A stretch of DNA of 8,838 bases, from positions 1 through 8,838 of the forward strand of contig JAFYDO010000059.1 in the NCBI GenBank assembly GCA_017544745.1, written 5' to 3'. This stretch comes from Treponema sp. (GTDB lineage Bacteria; Spirochaetota; Spirochaetia; Treponematales; Treponemataceae). The translations under genes and the position numbers were made by a program. A model generated the notes under the pieces. The model ran no database searches. It saw nothing but the letters and a program-made list of their open reading frames with translations, and was not told the origin of the DNA. Each line of letters opens with the position of its first letter. The stretch's first letter is position 1. Positions 6,272-8,838 of the stretch are shown here, piece by piece.

Positions 6272-7873
6272 CGGGCGGGGCTTTACATTCTTTACAAAAA
6301 AATCCAGATCCAGGCTGTATTGAGAATCTATATATTCCGGCGGGTAGATAAGACGGATTTTTTCTGATTTGCCTGTGGCTGTCCTGCGGGAAATGGCTCC
6401 GTTAAAGCGGATGATGTCGGTAGCTGCCTGTGTGTATCTTTCCTGGTGCTTCTGTTTGAACAGAAATGCAATAAACTTAATCTGATTTTCTTCTATTGTT
6501 TTGTGTTCGCAGCAGCATAAGTCCAGTTTATTTTTTTCTGCCCAGTCATAAAAGCTTTGGAAAAAGTCGGCAGGCCTTGTTTTGAGAGCGTGGCAGATTG
6601 TCAAAAACCAGGGAACTGCGCGGCCATCGTTGTAAAAATAGGTGCAGGCCTGGGCGAGGCTTTGAGCTTTTATTTTATCCTGCGGCGAGAATTTGTCTGT
6701 TTTGATTATGTTGTAGGGAGGAGCCGTTTCAAAGGTGAGTCCTAATTCTTCTGCACGGTCAAAAAGGTCTGTGCCCGGGAGCACCGAAAGACAAAATATT
6801 TCCAGGTTGTTAGGGTAGAGTGAGGCTGCAAAATTAATTCCTTCGCGGAAGGAGGTAAAGCTTTCTCCGGGCAGGCCGTAAATAAGGTCCAGCCCAAAGG
6901 TCACTCCCTCCTGGTTTAAGATGCCTATGTTTTTTACAAACTGCTTTTTGTTAAAGGGTCGGTTTACCTTGCGCAGGACATTTTCGTCGGCACTCTGGAG
7001 TCCTATCTGCAGGGCGCAGGGAATCTTTGTAAAAGCCTTTGCCATCTGATGGTCAATGAATTCTGCACGAGCTTCAAAATAATAAAAGGTATTCGGAGTG
7101 ACGCGCGCAATTTTTTTGAGAAGGGACAGAGCACGTTCTTTGTTTGCGTTATAAGTCGGGTCCAGTACAAAAACCTGAGGAACCTTTTTTTGTGCAAAAA
7201 GCTCCAGCTCTTTATCTATGCGCTCTTCCGGAAAAAGTCGTACAGTTTTTTCGCCTTTTGATTCATAGCAGTAAGAACATTTAAAGGGACAGCCGCGTGC
7301 CAGCTCCCAGAGGGCGCCGCCAAATTCTGTAGGATCTATAGTGCCGTCCAGGTAGGGACTATGGAGCAGGGACAGGTCTGTAGAGTTTGAAGCCCCTTCA
7401 TAGCACGAAAGAATTTCTTCTTTTGCAAGTTTCTTTCCGCGGGACAGAATTATTTTTTCAATAAGGCGCGGAACCTTTGTTTCTCCTTCGCCGCTCACTG
7501 TGTAATCAAAGGAGTTTTCAAAAACATCCGGGTGTGCAGTAATTTCCGGGCCGCCTGCAATTATGATGATGTTGTGTTTATGGAGTCTGCTTGCGCAAAG
7601 TTCAAAAATCGTTCTGTTCCAGACAAAAACGGACATACAGACAATCTGCGGTTCTTCCTTAAGCAGATAGTCAGCAATGTAGTTGGCTTTTTGTTCATCA
7701 GTTTTTAAAAGAAGAATTTCTTTATCCTCGCGGCTAAACGAAATCAGTTTTACCTGGCATTCTTTTTGTGTCCCCGGATAATGCTTAATTGCCGAAGCCA
7801 CACATGCAGCACCAAGCGGCAGCGCCTGAGGAGATTTTTCAACTAAAAGGGTAGTGCAGATTATTCTGGTCAT
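6254..7873 (-). CDS. B12-binding-like radical SAM protein with DUF4080-type C-terminus
   Basis: A 539-residue protein; residue numbers count from ATG 7873. An N-terminal Rossmann-like domain of the B12-binding type covers about 1-140 (IIIIAGGPEITAHP near 102-115, DYTVSGEGE near 123-131). I see no DxHxxG, so cobalamin may be bound base-off or not at all. The radical SAM core at about 185-370 has the CxxxCxxC cluster motif in GCPFKCSYC (C195, C199, C202), QIGLQS near 289-294 and DLIYGLPGES near 329-338. The C-terminal third (about 375-539) looks like the DUF4080 region that accompanies this architecture and contains three consecutive cysteines at 453-455. The substrate is unknown. ATG 7873 is preferred; a TTG immediately before it is in frame and would add one residue. 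No Shine-Dalgarno is visible. The gene stands alone on its strand and converges on the YhcC-like gene. Confidence 0.9.
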   Translation of the reverse strand: MTRIICTTLLVEKSPQALPLGAACVASAIKHYPGTQKECQVKLISFSREDKEILLLKTDEQKANYIADYLLKEEPQIVCMSVFVWNRTIFELCASRLHKHNIIIIAGGPEITAHPDVFENSFDYTVSGEGETKVPRLIEKIILSRGKKLAKEEILSCYEGASNSTDLSLLHSPYLDGTIDPTEFGGALWELARGCPFKCSYCYESKGEKTVRLFPEERIDKELELFAQKKVPQVFVLDPTYNANKERALSLLKKIARVTPNTFYYFEARAEFIDHQMAKAFTKIPCALQIGLQSADENVLRKVNRPFNKKQFVKNIGILNQEGVTFGLDLIYGLPGESFTSFREGINFAASLYPNNLEIFCLSVLPGTDLFDRAEELGLTFETAPPYNIIKTDKFSPQDKIKAQSLAQACTYFYNDGRAVPWFLTICHALKTRPADFFQSFYDWAEKNKLDLCCCEHKTIEENQIKFIAFLFKQKHQERYTQAATDIIRFNGAISRRTATGKSEKIRLIYPPEYIDSQYSLDLDFFVKNVKPRPSTITI

Positions 7874-7880
7874 CAAAATT

Positions 7881-7886
7881 ACTATA
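7881..7886 (-). promoter_or_regulatory. Putative -10 box of the DUF4080 radical SAM gene, 7 nt before ATG
   Basis: TATAGT on the minus strand ends 7 nt before the ATG at 7873, so the transcript would be leaderless or nearly so. A second minus-strand candidate, TATATT (7886-7891), would leave a leader of about 6 nt. On the plus strand the same bases read TATAAT (7883-7888), a symmetric arrangement matching the one at 4613-4620. No clear -35 box is seen. Confidence 0.4.
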
Positions 7887-7930
7887 ATATAAAGAAGAAA
7901 AAAGATATAGTTTTTTGAGAAGTACAGGTA

Positions 7931-7936
7931 TATAAT
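7931..7936 (+). promoter_or_regulatory. Putative -10 box for the 96-residue gene
   Basis: A consensus TATAAT about 45 bp before the ATG at 7982. It would give a leader of about 40 nt containing the repeat remnant and the GGAGG site. A T-rich stretch at 7911-7917 is the only -35-like sequence and is not well spaced. Together with the symmetric box at 7881-7888, it accounts for most of what is recognisable in the 7874-7981 gap. Confidence 0.4.
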
Positions 7937-7946
7937 TGTGAATGTA

Positions 7947-7974
7947 GATTGCTTCGTTGTGCTCGCAAGAACGG
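7947..7974 (+). repeat. Short imperfect palindromic intergenic repeat (remnant)
   Basis: This 28-bp stretch begins GATTGCTTCG and ends GCTCGCAAGAACGG. It carries TTGC (7949-7952) paired with GCAA (7965-7968). From memory it resembles the widespread interspersed type of sequence GATTGCTTCG...CTCGCAATGACGG found in many bacterial genomes. Only one copy is in this window, so membership of a repeat family is inferred. The final GG forms part of the ribosome binding site of the next gene. Confidence 0.5.
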
Positions 7975-7977
7975 AGG
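7973..7977 (+). promoter_or_regulatory. Strong ribosome binding site fixing the start of the 96-residue gene
   Basis: GGAGG lies 4 nt before the ATG at 7982. It rules out the in-frame TTG at 7949, which would simply translate the repeat remnant. It is among the strongest Shine-Dalgarno sequences in the window and its first two bases belong to the repeat. Confidence 0.7.
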
Positions 7978-7981
7978 CCTT

Positions 7982-8272
7982 ATGGCAGATAAAATAGAAA
8001 GAATTTCAAATATCTCATATGACACAACAAAAGTCCCGCGCGTTCGTGGTTACACCAAAAAAGAACGCCAGAAAAAAATGGAAACAATCGAAAAAGAGTC
8101 CCAGAAACATTTGGAAGCTCTTACCGAAACCCGCGACTATCTTGCCAAATATCCAACCCCCAAAGGCGTCCCCTTTACAGACCTGCTTGACCAGGCTATG
8201 GGCATCTCCAACAAAATACCCCCCGCCGATGACGACGAAGGGTATGTATTAGATATATCGCACGGTTCCTGA
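7982..8272 (+). CDS. Small hydrophilic protein of unknown function
   Basis: A 96-residue protein I do not recognise. Residues 1-50 are highly charged (KKERQKKMETIEKESQKH near 26-43) and probably form one long helix. A middle segment, YPTPKGVPFTDLLDQAMGI (about 57-75), looks like a short structured or binding region. An acidic stretch, PPADDDEG, follows near 80-87. There is no signal peptide, membrane segment or cysteine, so it is probably cytoplasmic. The GGAGG site supports real translation. The codon style is unlike its neighbours: it is A- and C-rich (41 C against 19 G in 8101-8220 by hand count), whereas the YhcC-like gene on the same strand is G-rich. The last three residues (HGS) and the stop are encoded by sequence resembling a repeat element, so the original C-terminus may have been altered. 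No partner is evident from context. Confidence 0.6.
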   Translation: MADKIERISNISYDTTKVPRVRGYTKKERQKKMETIEKESQKHLEALTETRDYLAKYPTPKGVPFTDLLDQAMGISNKIPPADDDEGYVLDISHGS

Positions 8273-8288
8273 GCCTGCCGAAGGCACC
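8264..8288 (+). repeat. Imperfect palindromic repeat overlapping a gene stop
   Basis: A GGTTCCTGAGCC...AAGGCACC element. GCCT (8273-8276) pairs with AGGC (8282-8285) around GCCGA, and GGT (8264-8266) with ACC (8286-8288). It resembles, from memory, the CCTGAGCCTGTCGAAGG type of interspersed bacterial repeat. Its TGA is the stop codon of the 96-residue gene. It is a single copy here, so the family assignment is inference. Confidence 0.5.
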
Positions 8289-8290
8289 TT

Positions 8291-8318
8291 GTCATTGTCG
8301 GGCTTGACCCGACAATCT
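8291..8318. repeat. Perfect 9-bp inverted repeat (interspersed element; possible bidirectional terminator)
   Basis: ATTGTCGGG (8294-8302) and CCCGACAAT (8308-8316) are exact reverse complements around the loop CTTGA. The element lies between two convergent stops (8272 and 8322), a position suited to terminating both transcripts. However, no T-run follows the stem on either strand, so intrinsic termination would be weak. The CGGGCTTGACCCG core resembles a common interspersed bacterial repeat. Confidence 0.6.
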
Positions 8319-8321
8319 CTT

Positions 8322-8838
8322 TCACAGACCGTTCACCCAGGTGGTGCATTCGGTTTTGAAGGCATCAAATACTTCATCCGAAACAAACTTTTCCTGCAGG
8401 GCAGAAGAATTGATAGTTTGTTTCATGCCTGACAATTGCTGCATTGCAGTGGTATAAGTTTCTGCTTTTGTAAAAGTAAAACCATCTGTGCTCAGGTTAG
8501 TACCTTGAACTTTATAGCAAGGATATGAGAAGGTATCTCCTCGCATTGATTCAAAATCAATATATTCAATATTTGATGTAAGGGTATCGTCTATATAATA
8601 AGAATAGGATGTGTTCGGTGGAGTACCTGCGGCTTCTTTTTTGATAGTTTTACCGTTTGTATTAATATACTTCAATGGAACATAATAAAATTCTTTTGCA
8701 TCTTCCTTTTGGGCAATCAGGTAACCGTCTTTATCAAAGATTCTGTTAAGGTCTCCATCTGCTGTGTAATAAGCATAAAACTGCTCTGTTTGACGTAAAC
8801 ATTCTTTTTCGCCGGCATCATCAAGCCAGTAATAATCA
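8322..8838 (-). CDS. Unrecognised tyrosine-rich protein, C-terminal 171 residues (N-terminus off the edge)
   Basis: My reading of the minus-strand frame is open from the right edge to the TGA at 8322-8324, giving 171 visible residues. The TTG near 8675 is therefore internal and not a start. The visible part is rich in aromatic residues (16 Tyr), for example FYAYYTADGDLNR, EFYYVPLKY and SYSYYIDD. It also has D/N-G turns such as TADGD, DKDGY and NTNGK, suggesting beta-rich repeats. The C-terminal 60 residues are more helical (AETYTTAMQQLSGMKQ, FVSDEVFDAFKTEC). There is no membrane segment in the visible part. The composition suggests an exported or surface-attached protein, but a signal peptide or lipobox would be outside the window. 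There is a loose resemblance to YD- or MORN-like repeats that I do not trust enough to assign. Confidence 0.65.
   Translation of the reverse strand, partial: DYYWLDDAGEKECLRQTEQFYAYYTADGDLNRIFDKDGYLIAQKEDAKEFYYVPLKYINTNGKTIKKEAAGTPPNTSYSYYIDDTLTSNIEYIDFESMRGDTFSYPCYKVQGTNLSTDGFTFTKAETYTTAMQQLSGMKQTINSSALQEKFVSDEVFDAFKTECTTWVNGL

Noticed and set aside
7874..7876. TTG start for the DUF4080 radical SAM protein
   Set aside because: It adds one residue directly before an ATG, and the ATG fits the -10 spacing better.
7891..7920. Intrinsic terminator at the T-run 7911-7916
   Set aside because: No GC-rich stem precedes the T-run on the plus strand; the area reads better as promoter.
7949..7981. Upstream TTG start for the 96-residue gene
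   Set aside because: The added residues only translate the repeat remnant, and GGAGG points to ATG 7982.
8322..8675. Separate 117-residue gene starting at TTG 8675
   Set aside because: The frame stays open to the right edge with similar composition, so this is the end of a longer gene.

Overview
The window looks like a chromosomal segment from a moderately AT-rich, diderm-type anaerobe. My best guess is a gut-associated Treponema-like spirochaete. That guess rests on the gene content (clpS-clpA beside a sugar-binding-protein/LytS-type sensor, two radical SAM enzymes), the codon style and the short palindromic intergenic repeats. No rRNA, tRNA or other decisive taxonomic marker is present, so the assignment is tentative. 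I see no rRNA, tRNA, CRISPR array, transposase or phage gene. Coding density is very high: the longest gap between genes is 108 bases.

Left block (1-4587, minus strand, read right to left): clpS, clpA, a membrane-anchored periplasmic sugar-binding-type protein, and a LytS/YesM-type sensor histidine kinase that runs off the left edge. Every junction overlaps (8, 20 and 4 bp), so the four genes are probably one translationally coupled operon. ClpS-ClpA is the N-degron adaptor plus AAA+ unfoldase of the ClpAP protease. The downstream pair resembles known binding-protein/LytS three-component sugar sensors; a response regulator may lie just outside the window.

Middle block (4628-6271, plus strand): a 40-bp divergent promoter region separates clpS from a six-helix rhomboid-fold protein that appears to lack both catalytic residues. 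It is followed 6 bp later by a YhcC-family (TIGR01212) radical SAM protein with a GTG start. A second radical SAM protein (B12-binding-like N-domain, DUF4080-type C-terminus) comes in on the minus strand (6254-7873), and the two stop ends overlap by 18 bp.

Right block (7874-8838): a 108-bp intergenic region with promoter-like sequences and a repeat remnant leads into a small unrecognised 96-residue protein on the plus strand. Its ribosome binding site and stop codon both touch repeat-family sequence. A second repeat cluster with a perfect 9-bp stem separates it from the C-terminal part of an unrecognised tyrosine-rich protein that runs off the right edge.

The most interesting points are: the ClpSA operon continuing into a sugar-sensing pair; a catalytically dead rhomboid divergent from an AAA+ unfoldase and its adaptor, recalling derlin-p97 but unproven; two genes whose -10 boxes sit exactly 7 nt before the ATG, suggesting leaderless mRNAs from symmetric bidirectional promoters; and a small gene apparently framed by repeat elements.
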